Assembly (NCBI RefSeq): GCF_016863095.1
Contig: NZ_BOOF01000025.1
Location: 62,001 to 126,000, forward strand
Direction of reading: 5' to 3'
DNA: 64,000 nt
Origin: Microbispora siamensis
GTDB lineage: Bacteria; Actinomycetota; Actinomycetes; Streptosporangiales; Streptosporangiaceae
The position numbers and the translations under genes were made by a program. Each line of letters begins with the position of its first letter. Within the stretch, counting starts at the first letter, position 1. Under the pieces are notes generated by a model. The model ran no database searches. It saw nothing but the letters and a program-made list of their open reading frames with translations, and was not told the origin of the DNA. Positions 10,918 through 19,835 of this stretch are shown here, piece after piece.

Positions 10918-12864
10918 TCAGGCGAAGGGGATCCACGCCCGGTCGGCCAGCGTGGCGGCGTCGCTGACCTTGAGGCCGGTGTCGGACACGGTCCACAGGT
11001 CGTCGCCGATGACGAGGGAACGGCGGATGCCCTGGTCGGCGGGGGCGAAGTCGCTCTTCGCGGGCGGCCGCGGGTGGGTCACGACGCCCAGCTTGGTGAT
11101 CTCGCGGTCGCCGATGCGCAGCGCGAGGGCCGCGCTGCCCGCGATCCCGCCCTCGGACCAGTTCTGGAGCGGGAGCACGGCCAGCCCGGTGGCGGGCCAG
11201 TAGAGGAAGGCGTGCGGGTCCCACTCGGCCTCCGAGCCGGACTCCTTCTGGTGGAACCGCGACAGCACCGCGGGCGCGGCCGGGTCGGAGACGTCGAACA
11301 GCGAGATCTGCGTGCCGAGCACCCGGCCCTTCTCGCTCGCCTCCTGGCCGATGCCGATGAGCCGCCCCTGACCCGCCGGGTGGAGATAGGCGGAGAAACC
11401 GGTGATCTTCAGCTCGCCGGTGACCTTCGGCGCGGCCGGGTCCCGCAAATCCAGTGTGTACAGGGGGTCGGTCTGGCGGAACGTCACCACGTAGCCGAGG
11501 CCGTCCATGAACCGCACCGAGTAGATCCGCTCGCCCTTGCCGAGGCCCGTGACCGAGCCCGTCTGCGCGAGCGTGCCGGCGTCGAGCACGTACACGCCGC
11601 TCTCGCTCGTGCCCGGGCTCGCGCCGAACACCTCGGCGCCGCTGGTCGTCGCCACCCGCAGATGGCCGTCGTACTCCGACAGGGAGTACTGGTTCAGCAG
11701 CCGTCCCGGCACCGATCCCGACGTGACGTAGCGCGGGGCGCCGGGGGCGGAGACGTCGAAGCGGTGCACCTCCGTGCGCTCGGGCGGCGCTTCCGGCGTG
11801 GCCGTGGGCGCGGCCGGTGAATCGGGCAGCGGCACCACGTCGATCGGGCGCGCCGCCCACCAGCGGGGATTGCTGGTGACGTAGAGGCTGCCCGCCGTTC
11901 CGTACACGGTGTCGCCGTCGGCCGCGACCGCGATCGGCGTGAGCGAGCCGAACGGCGTGGCGGCGGCCAGGTCGATCGTGTGGATGGTCAGCATCGAGGT
12001 GCCGGTGAACTGGTCGGGGTGGCTGACCTGGCCGCAGCCGACCCGCTCGGTGTGGCTCGCGCCGCCCGACTCGACGTCGTACGACGGCAGCCACGCGTCG
12101 GCGGGGGCGGACAGCACGGCCTTGCGGTTGCCTTCGAGCAGTTCCTTCTCCGATTCGTCCTGCTCCGGCGCGGGGAAGGCGATCTCCGGCTGGGACCGGA
12201 CGACGAGCCGCACCGTGGAGCCGACCTGGCGGGCGTCGATGTGCTGCCCGTGCACGGTCATCGCGCCGAGGACGCGCGGCTCGCCGGACAGGTCCACGAG
12301 GACGTACCTCGGGCCACCGGAGCCGGCCCGGATCTTGGCCGTCGCCCCGAACGGGACGATCCCGCCGCCCTGGAACAGCACGAGCGCGCGGTCGCCGTGC
12401 ACCAGCAGGTCGGCCTGGGCCCACGACTGGTCCTCGGCGACGAGCCGCAGCGTCCCGGTGACCTTCCGGGTCTTCGCGTCCACGACGCGCAGCACGCCCC
12501 GGGTGACCGTGATCACCCGGTCGCCGTCGGTCTTGACCAGGTCGGGCTCGTCCACGCCCGCTTCGTGCGTGTTCGTGGTCGAGTACGACTGCTCGGGCGT
12601 CGCCTGCTTGGCGGCGGCGACGTCGGAGCGGGCCGCGTAGAGCATGGCGTCCCCGAAGCCCCAGGGGGTCACGTTCCGCGCGGCCGCCTGCCGCAGCCCC
12701 TCCGTCATCTCGTCGCAGTCGGCATACGCGACGAGCCGCACCTTGCCGGTCAGGTCCGTGGGAGGGGGCGGGAAGTCCTGTGTCGTACGGCCACCCGCGC
12801 AGCCCGTGGCTCCCGTGGCCAGCAGCGCGGCGAGAATGCCCGCCGTACGAATCGATGTCCTCAT
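10918..12864 (-). CDS. Secreted beta-propeller domain lipoprotein
   Basis: This 648-residue protein matches the bacterial group of secreted proteins with a C-terminal beta-propeller distantly related to WD40. The N-terminus MRTSIRTAGILAALLATGAT ends at Gly-Cys (about 21-22), a lipoprotein signal, so it is probably anchored outside the membrane. Repeated blade-like segments of the type YVLDAGTLAQTGSVTGL, LYTLDLRDPAAPKVTGEL and ISLFDVSDPAAPAVLSRF are visible in the second half. No catalytic motif is apparent and the function is unknown; such proteins are thought to be binding scaffolds. A GTG start at 12882 would add six residues. The ATG at 12864 is preferred because it gives a clean signal peptide. 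Confidence 0.82.
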   Translation of the reverse strand: MRTSIRTAGILAALLATGATGCAGGRTTQDFPPPPTDLTGKVRLVAYADCDEMTEGLRQAAARNVTPWGFGDAMLYAARSDVAAAKQATPEQSYSTTNTHEAGVDEPDLVKTDGDRVITVTRGVLRVVDAKTRKVTGTLRLVAEDQSWAQADLLVHGDRALVLFQGGGIVPFGATAKIRAGSGGPRYVLVDLSGEPRVLGAMTVHGQHIDARQVGSTVRLVVRSQPEIAFPAPEQDESEKELLEGNRKAVLSAPADAWLPSYDVESGGASHTERVGCGQVSHPDQFTGTSMLTIHTIDLAAATPFGSLTPIAVAADGDTVYGTAGSLYVTSNPRWWAARPIDVVPLPDSPAAPTATPEAPPERTEVHRFDVSAPGAPRYVTSGSVPGRLLNQYSLSEYDGHLRVATTSGAEVFGASPGTSESGVYVLDAGTLAQTGSVTGLGKGERIYSVRFMDGLGYVVTFRQTDPLYTLDLRDPAAPKVTGELKITGFSAYLHPAGQGRLIGIGQEASEKGRVLGTQISLFDVSDPAAPAVLSRFHQKESGSEAEWDPHAFLYWPATGLAVLPLQNWSEGGIAGSAALALRIGDREITKLGVVTHPRPPAKSDFAPADQGIRRSLVIGDDLWTVSDTGLKVSDAATLADRAWIPFA

Positions 12865-12973
12865 GCCCCCAAGACGGATCACGTCCCGTCCCGGTTCGAC
12901 GGCCGCGGCCGGTCGGGGCTCCAGGCATTACTTACCGGTAGCCATGAGCGGGGCTCCGGAATATTCTTCCGCC

Positions 12974-14530
12974 ATGGGTGCCATGAATCGGACGCTCGAC
13001 GCGGCCGTGGTCGACCGGATCCTCACGCACGTCTCCTCCGAGGGCAAGACGAGGGAGATCCTCGCGCCGTTCACAGGCGAGGTCCTGGCCGAGGTCCCGA
13101 TCTCCACCCCCGAGGACGTCCGCGCGGCGTACGCCAGGGCGAGGGCGGCGCAGGAGGCCTGGGTGGCGCTGCCGGTCCGGGAGCGGATCAGGCCCTTCCT
13201 GCGGCTCCACGACGCGCTGCTCGACCGCCGCCGGGAGCTGCTCGACATCGTGCAGTGGGAGACCGGCAAGGCACGGCGGCACGCGTACGAGGAAGTGGCG
13301 GACGTGGCGGGCTGCACGCTCTACTACGCGCGGCGGGCGCCCGGGCTGCTCGAGCCGCAGCGCAGGCAGGGCATCTTCCCGATCGCCACCCGGGCCGCCG
13401 AGCTGCGCCACCCCAAGGGCGTGGTCGCGGTGATCAGCCCGTGGAACTACCCGCTGGCCCTCGGCGTGACCGACGTGGTCCCCGCCCTGATCGCGGGCAA
13501 CGCGGTCGTGCACAAGCCCGACACCCAGACCCCGCTGTCCACGCTCTGGACGATCGACCTGCTGGCCGAGCTGGGCATGCCGCGCGACATCTGGCAGGTC
13601 GTGCTCGGCGATCCGGAGGACGTCGGCGACCCGCTGATCGACGGCGCCGACTACGTCGCGTTCACCGGCTCGACGCGCGGCGGGCGGAAGATCGCCGAGG
13701 AGGCGGCCAAGCGGCTCATCGGCTGCTCGCTGGAGCTCGGCGGCAAGAACCCGATGATCGTGCTCGACGACGCCGACCTCGACGTGGCCGCCCAGGGCGC
13801 GATCCGGGCCTGCTTCACCAACGCGGGCCAGCTGTGCATCTCGATCGAGCGCCTCTACGTGCACGAGGCGATCGCCGACGCCTTCCGCGACAAGTTCGTC
13901 CGGGCGGTGGAGAACATGAGGATCGGCCCCGGTCTCGACTGGGACGTGCAGATGGGCTCGCTCACCTCCCAGCGGCAGCTCGACGGGGTGTCGGCGCACG
14001 TCGAGGACGCCGTCGCCAAGGGCGCCACGGTGCTGACGGGCGGCAGGCCGCGCCCCGACCTCGGCCCGTTCTTCTACGAGCCGACCATCCTCGACGGCGT
14101 CGGCGAGGACATGGCCGTCTGCAGGGACGAGACGTTCGGGCCGGTCGTGTCGCTCTACCGCTTCAGGAACGAGGACGAGGCGGTGCACGCGGCCAACGAC
14201 ACCGCGTACGGGCTGAACGCCTCGATCTGGACCAGGGACGTCGCGCGGGGCCGCCGCCTCGCGGCCCGGATCAAGGCCGGCACGGTCAACATCAACGAGG
14301 GGTACGGCTCGGCGTACGCCTCCTACGACGCGCCGATGGGCGGGATGAAGTCGTCCGGGCTCGGCCGCCGCCACGGGACCGAGGGCCTGCTGAAGTACAC
14401 GGAGGTCCAGACGGTGGCCAGCCAGGCCACGTGGCTGGGCTTCGAGCCGATCCTCGGCATGACCTACGACAAGTACGCCGACACGCTCGCGGGGCTGCTC
14501 AAGACGATGAAGCGGCTGCACCTCAAGTAA
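12974..14530 (+). CDS. gabD2: Succinate-semialdehyde dehydrogenase, GabD2 type
   Basis: This NAD(P)-dependent aldehyde dehydrogenase (about 518 residues) is closest in memory to M. tuberculosis GabD2. The likely reaction is succinate semialdehyde to succinate. It shows the nucleotide-site VISPWNYPLAL, the TGSTRGGRKI loop, the general-base Glu in LELGGKNPM and the catalytic Cys in NAGQLCISIERL. Three starts compete: ATG at 12944, 12974 and 12983. None has a good ribosome site, but TATTCT at 12962-12967 lies six bases before the ATG at 12974, the spacing of a leaderless actinomycete promoter, so that start is used. The GMC oxidoreductase follows after 13 bases. Other aldehydes cannot be excluded as substrates. 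Confidence 0.88.
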   Translation: MGAMNRTLDAAVVDRILTHVSSEGKTREILAPFTGEVLAEVPISTPEDVRAAYARARAAQEAWVALPVRERIRPFLRLHDALLDRRRELLDIVQWETGKARRHAYEEVADVAGCTLYYARRAPGLLEPQRRQGIFPIATRAAELRHPKGVVAVISPWNYPLALGVTDVVPALIAGNAVVHKPDTQTPLSTLWTIDLLAELGMPRDIWQVVLGDPEDVGDPLIDGADYVAFTGSTRGGRKIAEEAAKRLIGCSLELGGKNPMIVLDDADLDVAAQGAIRACFTNAGQLCISIERLYVHEAIADAFRDKFVRAVENMRIGPGLDWDVQMGSLTSQRQLDGVSAHVEDAVAKGATVLTGGRPRPDLGPFFYEPTILDGVGEDMAVCRDETFGPVVSLYRFRNEDEAVHAANDTAYGLNASIWTRDVARGRRLAARIKAGTVNINEGYGSAYASYDAPMGGMKSSGLGRRHGTEGLLKYTEVQTVASQATWLGFEPILGMTYDKYADTLAGLLKTMKRLHLK

Positions 14531-14543
14531 GGAAGGCGGGGCG

Positions 14544-16256
14544 TTGGACTACGACGTCGCGGTGATCGGGTCGGGGTTCGGCGGGAGCGTGACCGCGCTG
14601 CGGCTCACCGAGAAGGGCTATTCGGTCGGCGTCCTGGAGGCCGGTCGGCGGTTCGACGAGAAGACCCTGCCGAAGACCTCCTGGCGGGCCAGGGACTTCC
14701 TGTTCGCGCCCGCCCTGGGCCTGAAGGGCATCCAGCGCATCCACGTCCTGCGCGGCGCCAACGGCGTGATGGTGCTGGCCGGTGCGGGGGTGGGCGGCGG
14801 CTCGCTCGTCTACGCCAACACCCTCTACGAGCCGCTCGACCCGTTCTTCCGCGATCCCCAGTGGGCGCACATCACCGACTGGAAGGCCGAGCTCGCGCCC
14901 TACTACGACCAGGCCAGGCGCATGCTGGGCGTGGTGGACAACCCCACGGTCACCGCCGCCGACGAGGTGATGAAGAAGGTCGCCGAGCGGATGGGCGTCG
15001 GCCACACCTTCCATCTCGCCCCCGTCGGGGTCTTCTTCGGCGAGCCCGGCGTCGAGGTGGACGACCCCTACTTCGGCGGGGCTGGGCCGCGCCGCCGCGG
15101 CTGCACCGAGTGCGGCGAGTGCATGACCGGCTGCCGCCACGGCGCCAAGAACATGCTGATCAAGAACTACCTCTACCTGGCCGAGAAGGCCGGGGCGAAG
15201 GTCCACCCGGAGACCACCGTCACCGGCGTGCGGCCGATCGAGGGCGGCTTCGAGATCACGGTGAGGCGCACCGGCCCGTTCGGCCCCACCCGCACGCTGA
15301 CCGCCGGGCAGGTGGTCTTCGCCGCCGGGACGTACGGCACGCAGCACCTGCTCCACCGGCTCAGGGCGACCACGCTGCCCCGGATCTCGCCTCGGCTCGG
15401 CGCGCTGACCAGGACGAACTCCGAGGCCCTGCTCGGCTTCGAACGCCTCACCGCCAAGGGCGCCAAACTCAACCACGGCGTGGCGATCACCTCCTCGATC
15501 CATCCCGACCCGGAGACGCACATCGAGCCGGTCCGGTACGGCGACGGCTCCAACGCCATGGGACTGCTGCGCACGCTGCTCGTGGACGGCGGCGGGCGGG
15601 CGCCGCGCTGGCTCAAGTTCCTCGGGGCGGCCCTGCGGCGGCCGCACCTGCTGCCCCGGCTGTTCAACCACCGCAGGTGGTCGGAGCGCACGGTCATCGC
15701 CCTGGTCATGCAGGCGAAGGACAACTCGATCACGCTCTCGCTGAAGGGCGGGAAGCTGCGGGCGGGCCCGGGCCACGGCGAGCCGAACCCCACCTGGATC
15801 CCCGCCGGGCACGAGGCCGTCCGCCTGGCGGCCGAGGAGATCGGCGGCCTGCCCGGCGGCTCCTGGCTCGACCTGTTCGACATCCCGGCGACCGCGCACT
15901 TCCTCGGCGGCTGCGCGATCGGCGACTCGCCCGAGACCGGCGTGATCGACCCCTACCACCGCGTCTACGGCTACGAGGGCCTGCACATCGTGGACGGCTC
16001 GGCCGTGTCGGCCAACCTCGGCGTGAACCCCTCGCTCACGATCACTGCCCAGGCCGAGCGCGCGATGGCGCTGTGGCCGAACAAGGGCGAGCCGGACCCG
16101 CGCCCCGCCCTCGGCTCCGTGTACGTGCGGCTCGGGCCGGTCGCGCCCGTGCGGCCGGTCGTCCCCGCGTCGGCGCCGGGCGCGCTGCGCCTGCCGATCG
16201 TGGGCATCACCCACGGCGCCGCCACCACACCGGATGCGGAAGGGCGCGCCGGTTAG
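14544..16256 (+). CDS. GMC-family FAD oxidoreductase (ChoD-like)
   Basis: This 570-residue flavoprotein oxidises an alcohol group, with an FAD fold at the very start (VAVIGSGFGGSVTALRL). It has the GMC-type GAGVGGGSLVYANT segment and a C-terminal LGGCAIG...HIVDGSAVSANLGVNP region with the active-site His/Asn area. It contains a ferredoxin-like Cys cluster, CTECGECMTGCRHGAKN, near residue 185. The closest remembered relative is the putative cholesterol oxidase ChoD of M. tuberculosis, also encoded next to guaB3, so the pairing is syntenic. True sterol activity is unproven. It starts at TTG with GGAAGG seven bases upstream and is probably co-transcribed with the aldehyde dehydrogenase. Its last bases overlap the convergent ROK gene by 4. 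Confidence 0.88.
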   Translation: MDYDVAVIGSGFGGSVTALRLTEKGYSVGVLEAGRRFDEKTLPKTSWRARDFLFAPALGLKGIQRIHVLRGANGVMVLAGAGVGGGSLVYANTLYEPLDPFFRDPQWAHITDWKAELAPYYDQARRMLGVVDNPTVTAADEVMKKVAERMGVGHTFHLAPVGVFFGEPGVEVDDPYFGGAGPRRRGCTECGECMTGCRHGAKNMLIKNYLYLAEKAGAKVHPETTVTGVRPIEGGFEITVRRTGPFGPTRTLTAGQVVFAAGTYGTQHLLHRLRATTLPRISPRLGALTRTNSEALLGFERLTAKGAKLNHGVAITSSIHPDPETHIEPVRYGDGSNAMGLLRTLLVDGGGRAPRWLKFLGAALRRPHLLPRLFNHRRWSERTVIALVMQAKDNSITLSLKGGKLRAGPGHGEPNPTWIPAGHEAVRLAAEEIGGLPGGSWLDLFDIPATAHFLGGCAIGDSPETGVIDPYHRVYGYEGLHIVDGSAVSANLGVNPSLTITAQAERAMALWPNKGEPDPRPALGSVYVRLGPVAPVRPVVPASAPGALRLPIVGITHGAATTPDAEGRAG

Positions 16257-17437
16257 GATCGCGAGACGGCGTCCCGGGTGAGGGGGACGGGCAGCGACGT
16301 GCCGGAGTCCGCCGTGAACAACTGCCGGTCGAGGTGGTCGACCGCGTGGTCGATGGCGCCGAACACCACGCACTCGTCGCCGAGCGTGGAGGCGCGCAGT
16401 TCGGGCATGCGCAGGCAGACCGCCTCCAGGCGGCGGCGCAGCGGCGGGAGCAGCACGTCGGCCGAGCGGGAGAAGCCGCCACCGAGCACGGCGATCTCGG
16501 GATCGAGCACCAGGACGATCGCGGCGACTCCGACGGCGAGATCGTCGACGTAACGCTCGACGGCGGCCAGCGCCGCCGGGTCGCCGTCTCTGGCGGCGGC
16601 CAGCGTGTGGCTGGCGGCGTCCTCCACAGGGGTGCCCTCCGGGACCACCGGGCAGTTGTTGAGATGGTCGGGCGCGTCGAACCAGCGGGCCTGCGGAAGC
16701 ATGACGATCTCTCCCGCCGCCGCCCCGAACCCACGATGAAGCTTCCCATCGATGATCAGTCCGGTGCCCATGCGCCGCCCGACGTGCAGGAACACCACGT
16801 CGCGCGCGCCGCGGGCCACCCCTCGCCTGGCCTCGGCCAGGGCCGCGAGCCGACTGTCGTTCTCGATGAGCACCTCGCACGGGAACATGGCGCCGAGCAG
16901 ACCGGCCAGGTCGAGACCGGTCCACGCCGGGATTCCCGCGGAGTAGGTGACGACGCCCTCCGGTGTGACGATGCCGGTGGTTCCGACGGCCACGGTCCAC
17001 ACGTCCGCCATGGTCAGGCCGGTGAGGGCGAGGCAACCGCCGACCGCGCGTCCGATCGCCTCCATCCGTTCCCGTACCGGCGTTTCCGGGACGACGGCCT
17101 GCCTGGTCTCGGCCAGGACGGTCCCGTCGAGGTTGGACAGGGCGGCGCGGACATTGTGCGCCCCGATGTCGATCCCGACCAGGTGACCGCGGTCGGCCCG
17201 GAAGCGGTAGCGGCGGGCCGGCCGCCCCATTCCGCCCGAGGTGGGGGGAACCTCCTCCACCCAGCCGAGACTGGTCAGCTCGCCGACGACCTCCTTCAAG
17301 GAGGGGCGTGACAGGCCGGTCCGCGCGGAGAGCGCCGACAGCGTGGCGGGTGCGCTTCCGCGCAGCGCCCTGATCGTGGAAAGCGCGTTGAGCTGTCGCA
17401 GCCGCGACAGGTCACCGCCGAGCGGCGGGTTCCCCAT
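16253..17437 (-). CDS. ROK-family transcriptional regulator without zinc motif
   Basis: This 394-residue repressor-type protein has an N-terminal winged helix (about 15-75, LSALSARTGLSRPSLKEVV) and a C-terminal sugar-kinase-like ROK domain (LVGIDIGAHNVRAALS near 85, LIENDSRLAAL near 195). ROK proteins normally carry a zinc site made by GHM and CxCGxxGC. Here the matching stretch reads AGEIVMLPQARWFDAPD and the Cys cluster is absent. The sugar-contacting END Asp is kept, so effector binding is possible without zinc. It is divergent from the eight-gene glycan operon beginning at 17609 and very likely controls it. The effector is probably galactose or a galactoside (inference from that operon). 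Confidence 0.88.
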   Translation of the reverse strand: MGNPPLGGDLSRLRQLNALSTIRALRGSAPATLSALSARTGLSRPSLKEVVGELTSLGWVEEVPPTSGGMGRPARRYRFRADRGHLVGIDIGAHNVRAALSNLDGTVLAETRQAVVPETPVRERMEAIGRAVGGCLALTGLTMADVWTVAVGTTGIVTPEGVVTYSAGIPAWTGLDLAGLLGAMFPCEVLIENDSRLAALAEARRGVARGARDVVFLHVGRRMGTGLIIDGKLHRGFGAAAGEIVMLPQARWFDAPDHLNNCPVVPEGTPVEDAASHTLAAARDGDPAALAAVERYVDDLAVGVAAIVLVLDPEIAVLGGGFSRSADVLLPPLRRRLEAVCLRMPELRASTLGDECVVFGAIDHAVDHLDRQLFTADSGTSLPVPLTRDAVSRS

Positions 17438-17538
17438 GAACCGTCCCTAACGTAGGAAACCTCCAGAAGTACCGATTATGACAGACGGTGGAGGATCTTG
17501 CGGCCCGTCAGGTCCTCGGAGTTCGCCGCAAGCGGCTA

Positions 17539-17567
17539 TTGACCCGTCAACACCCCACTGTTACTAA
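17539..17567 (+). promoter_or_regulatory. Candidate promoter and operator of the glycan operon
   Basis: TTGACC at 17539-17544 is a near-consensus -35 box; 17 bases on lies TACTAA (17562-17567), an acceptable -10. The -35 box is also the left half of a perfect inverted repeat, TTGAC-CC-GTCAA (17539-17550), a good place for the divergent ROK regulator to bind. The remaining part of the 171-base gap shows nothing else clear. Confidence 0.45.
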
Positions 17568-17608
17568 TGAAGGACTCCATCACAAGTGAGCGAGAGGAAT
17601 GAAGTCTG

Positions 17609-18922
17609 ATGTCGTTCACTGACATCGGCGAGATCGTGTGCGACCCCGCGAAGGCCCTGGTCTTCGAGCATGGGTGGCAGTCCTGGAGTCCCACCGGCAC
17701 CTATCGTTTCGGGCAGACTCCTCCCCGGGCCGCGGACGCCAACATCCAGGTCCTCTGCTACCGCCCGGAGACGCCCGTCCCCGCTGACACCTACCAGGGG
17801 GAGGGCCTCCTGGCGGTGGACCCTGGCGAGGGCGCACCGATCTTCCTCTGGTCGGCGCCCGACCCGCTGCGGGTCCCGTCCATCCGCCTGCGCGCCGAGG
17901 GCGGCCGCCTCGTCGTCTCCGCCGACGGGCCGGTACGGCACGAGCGGATCGAGGGCGGACTCGACGCCGCGCTCCGCGGCTGGGCCACGGCGATGGCCGC
18001 GGGGTTCGCCCCGGACCGGTTTCCCGCGGTGCCGCCGATGTGGTGCTCCTGGTACGGCTACTGGGACAAGGTCACCGACGACGACATCCTGGAAAACCTC
18101 CGCCTCGCGCCCCGCCACGGAATCGAGGCCGACATGTTCCTGCTGGACGACGGCTACGAGGCCGAGATCGGCGACTGGCTGGAGCCGCGCCCCGGGTTCG
18201 GCTCGCTCGACCGGGTCGTCGGCGAGGTCACGCAGGCGGGCAGACGGGCCGGCATCTGGGTGGCGCCCTTCCTGGCCGGGCACCGCAGCCGCGTCTTCCG
18301 CGAGCACCCCGACTGGCTGGTCGGCGGCGCCCACGCCGGGACGATGTGGGACCAGGACCTCGCCGTCCTCGACGTCACGCACCCGGAGGCCGCCGCCCAC
18401 CTGGTCGACGTCTTCCGCACCCTGCGGGCCAAGGGCATCACGCATTTCAAGCTCGACTACCTCTACGCCGGCGCCCTTCCGGGCCGGCGGAGCGAGGACG
18501 TCGATCCGATCGCCGCCTACCGCCGCGGGCTGGAACTGATCCGCGAGGGCGCGGGGGACGACGCCGTCCTGCACGGCTGCGGGGCGCCCATGCTGCCCAG
18601 CATCGGCCTGGTCGACATCATGCGGGTCAGCCCGGACGTGGCGCTGCGGGTGCTGCCCAGGTCGGGCGACATCAGCCAGCCCTCCCAGCTCGGCGCCCGG
18701 CTCACCGGCGCGGCCCGCGAGTTCCTCCACGCCCGGTGGTGGGTGAACGACCCCGACTGCCTCATCGCCCGGCCGGAGATGGAGGCGCGCGAGGAGTGGG
18801 CGGAGCACGTCCACCGCACGGGCGGCCTGCGCGGGTCGAGCGACCCGATCGCCGCTCTCGACGAGTGGGGCCTGGACACGACCCGGCGGTTGATGGTCCC
18901 CACCCGCCCGAACCCGTCGTGA
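17609..18922 (+). CDS. GH36-type alpha-galactosidase, cytoplasmic
   Basis: This glycoside hydrolase removes terminal alpha-galactose; at 437 residues it is a short clan-D enzyme resembling GH36. It has no signal peptide, so it should act on imported oligosaccharides. Seen motifs are MWCSWYGYWDKVT with the barrel start near 145, LLDDGYEAEIGDW, the nucleophile region HFKLDYLYAG (Asp about 282) and the acid/base region MRVSPDVAL (Asp about 342). It is first in an operon and its stop overlaps the GTG of the first permease gene (GTGA), which supports uptake and hydrolysis being coupled. The exact linkage preference cannot be read from sequence. Confidence 0.88.
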   Translation: MSFTDIGEIVCDPAKALVFEHGWQSWSPTGTYRFGQTPPRAADANIQVLCYRPETPVPADTYQGEGLLAVDPGEGAPIFLWSAPDPLRVPSIRLRAEGGRLVVSADGPVRHERIEGGLDAALRGWATAMAAGFAPDRFPAVPPMWCSWYGYWDKVTDDDILENLRLAPRHGIEADMFLLDDGYEAEIGDWLEPRPGFGSLDRVVGEVTQAGRRAGIWVAPFLAGHRSRVFREHPDWLVGGAHAGTMWDQDLAVLDVTHPEAAAHLVDVFRTLRAKGITHFKLDYLYAGALPGRRSEDVDPIAAYRRGLELIREGAGDDAVLHGCGAPMLPSIGLVDIMRVSPDVALRVLPRSGDISQPSQLGARLTGAAREFLHARWWVNDPDCLIARPEMEAREEWAEHVHRTGGLRGSSDPIAALDEWGLDTTRRLMVPTRPNPS

Positions 18923-19827
18923 CAGCGGACCCGGCCGGCCGCACCGGCCGCACCGGGCGATCCGGCGCCTGGTACGGCTACCTGTTCGTCACCCCCAGCC
19001 TCCTCGGCGTGGCCGCGTTCCTGCTGCTGCCGGTCCTGATCGTGCTCGGGTTGAGCTTCTTCGACTGGAAGCTGCTGTCCGACCCGATGTTCGCCGGGCT
19101 GGAGAACTACCGGCGCCTCGCCGATGACGGCGCCGCCTGGCACTCGGTCTGGGTCACGGTCCTCTACGTCCTGCTGTGCGTCCCGCTGCAGACGGTACTC
19201 GCCATGATCCTCGCCCTCCTGCTGAACCAGCGGGTCAGGGGCATGCGTTACTACCGCGCGCTGTTCGTCGTGCCGTGGATGGCGACGCCGATCGTCATGG
19301 GCCTCACCTGGAACTGGATCTTCGATCCGCGGGGTGGCGCGCTCAACGGCGCCCTCTCCCTGATCGGTGTCACCGGTCCCGACTGGCTGTCCGATCCCGC
19401 CTGGGCGCTGCCGGCGGTCGCGCTGGTGAACGTCTGGCAGCACACCGGGTACAACATGCTGTTCTTCCTGGCCGGCCTGCAGGGCATCCCGAGCGAACTC
19501 CACGACGCCGCGGCCACGGACGGGGCGACGCCCGTGCAGCGGTTCTTCCGGGTGACGCTGCCGCTGCTCAATCCCACCATGTTCTTCGTCACGGTGACGA
19601 ACCTGATCGGCGCCTTCCAGATCTTCGACACCATCTTCGTGATGACCGACGGTGGTCCCAGCGGCAGCACCGACGTAATCAACTTCCGGATCTACAACAC
19701 GGCCTTCAAGGACTTCGACTTCGGCTACGCCTCCACGCTTTCCATGCTGCTCTTCGTGATCATCCTCGTGGTGACGCTGGCCCAGGTGCGGTTCTTCGGC
19801 AAGCGCACGACCTACGACCTCAGCTGA
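18919..19827 (+). CDS. Sugar ABC transporter permease (CUT1, MalF type)
   Basis: This inner-membrane permease of a carbohydrate uptake ABC transporter has 302 residues with about six hydrophobic segments, the first at about 15-40 (YLFVTPSLLGVAAFLLLPVL). The EAA loop that docks the ATPase reads ELHDAAATDGATPVQRFFRV, near residue 195. The GTG start overlaps the GH36 stop. It pairs with the next permease and the binding protein at 20661. No ATPase gene lies in the operon; CUT1 systems of actinomycetes commonly share a global MsiK-type ATPase encoded elsewhere. Confidence 0.93.
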   Translation: MTADPAGRTGRTGRSGAWYGYLFVTPSLLGVAAFLLLPVLIVLGLSFFDWKLLSDPMFAGLENYRRLADDGAAWHSVWVTVLYVLLCVPLQTVLAMILALLLNQRVRGMRYYRALFVVPWMATPIVMGLTWNWIFDPRGGALNGALSLIGVTGPDWLSDPAWALPAVALVNVWQHTGYNMLFFLAGLQGIPSELHDAAATDGATPVQRFFRVTLPLLNPTMFFVTVTNLIGAFQIFDTIFVMTDGGPSGSTDVINFRIYNTAFKDFDFGYASTLSMLLFVIILVVTLAQVRFFGKRTTYDLS

Positions 19828-19835
19828 GAGCCACG

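Noticed and set aside
11980-14565. An 861-codon plus-strand frame overlapping the beta-propeller and aldehyde dehydrogenase genes
   Set aside because: It crosses two real genes in the wrong frame, with no recognisable motif.
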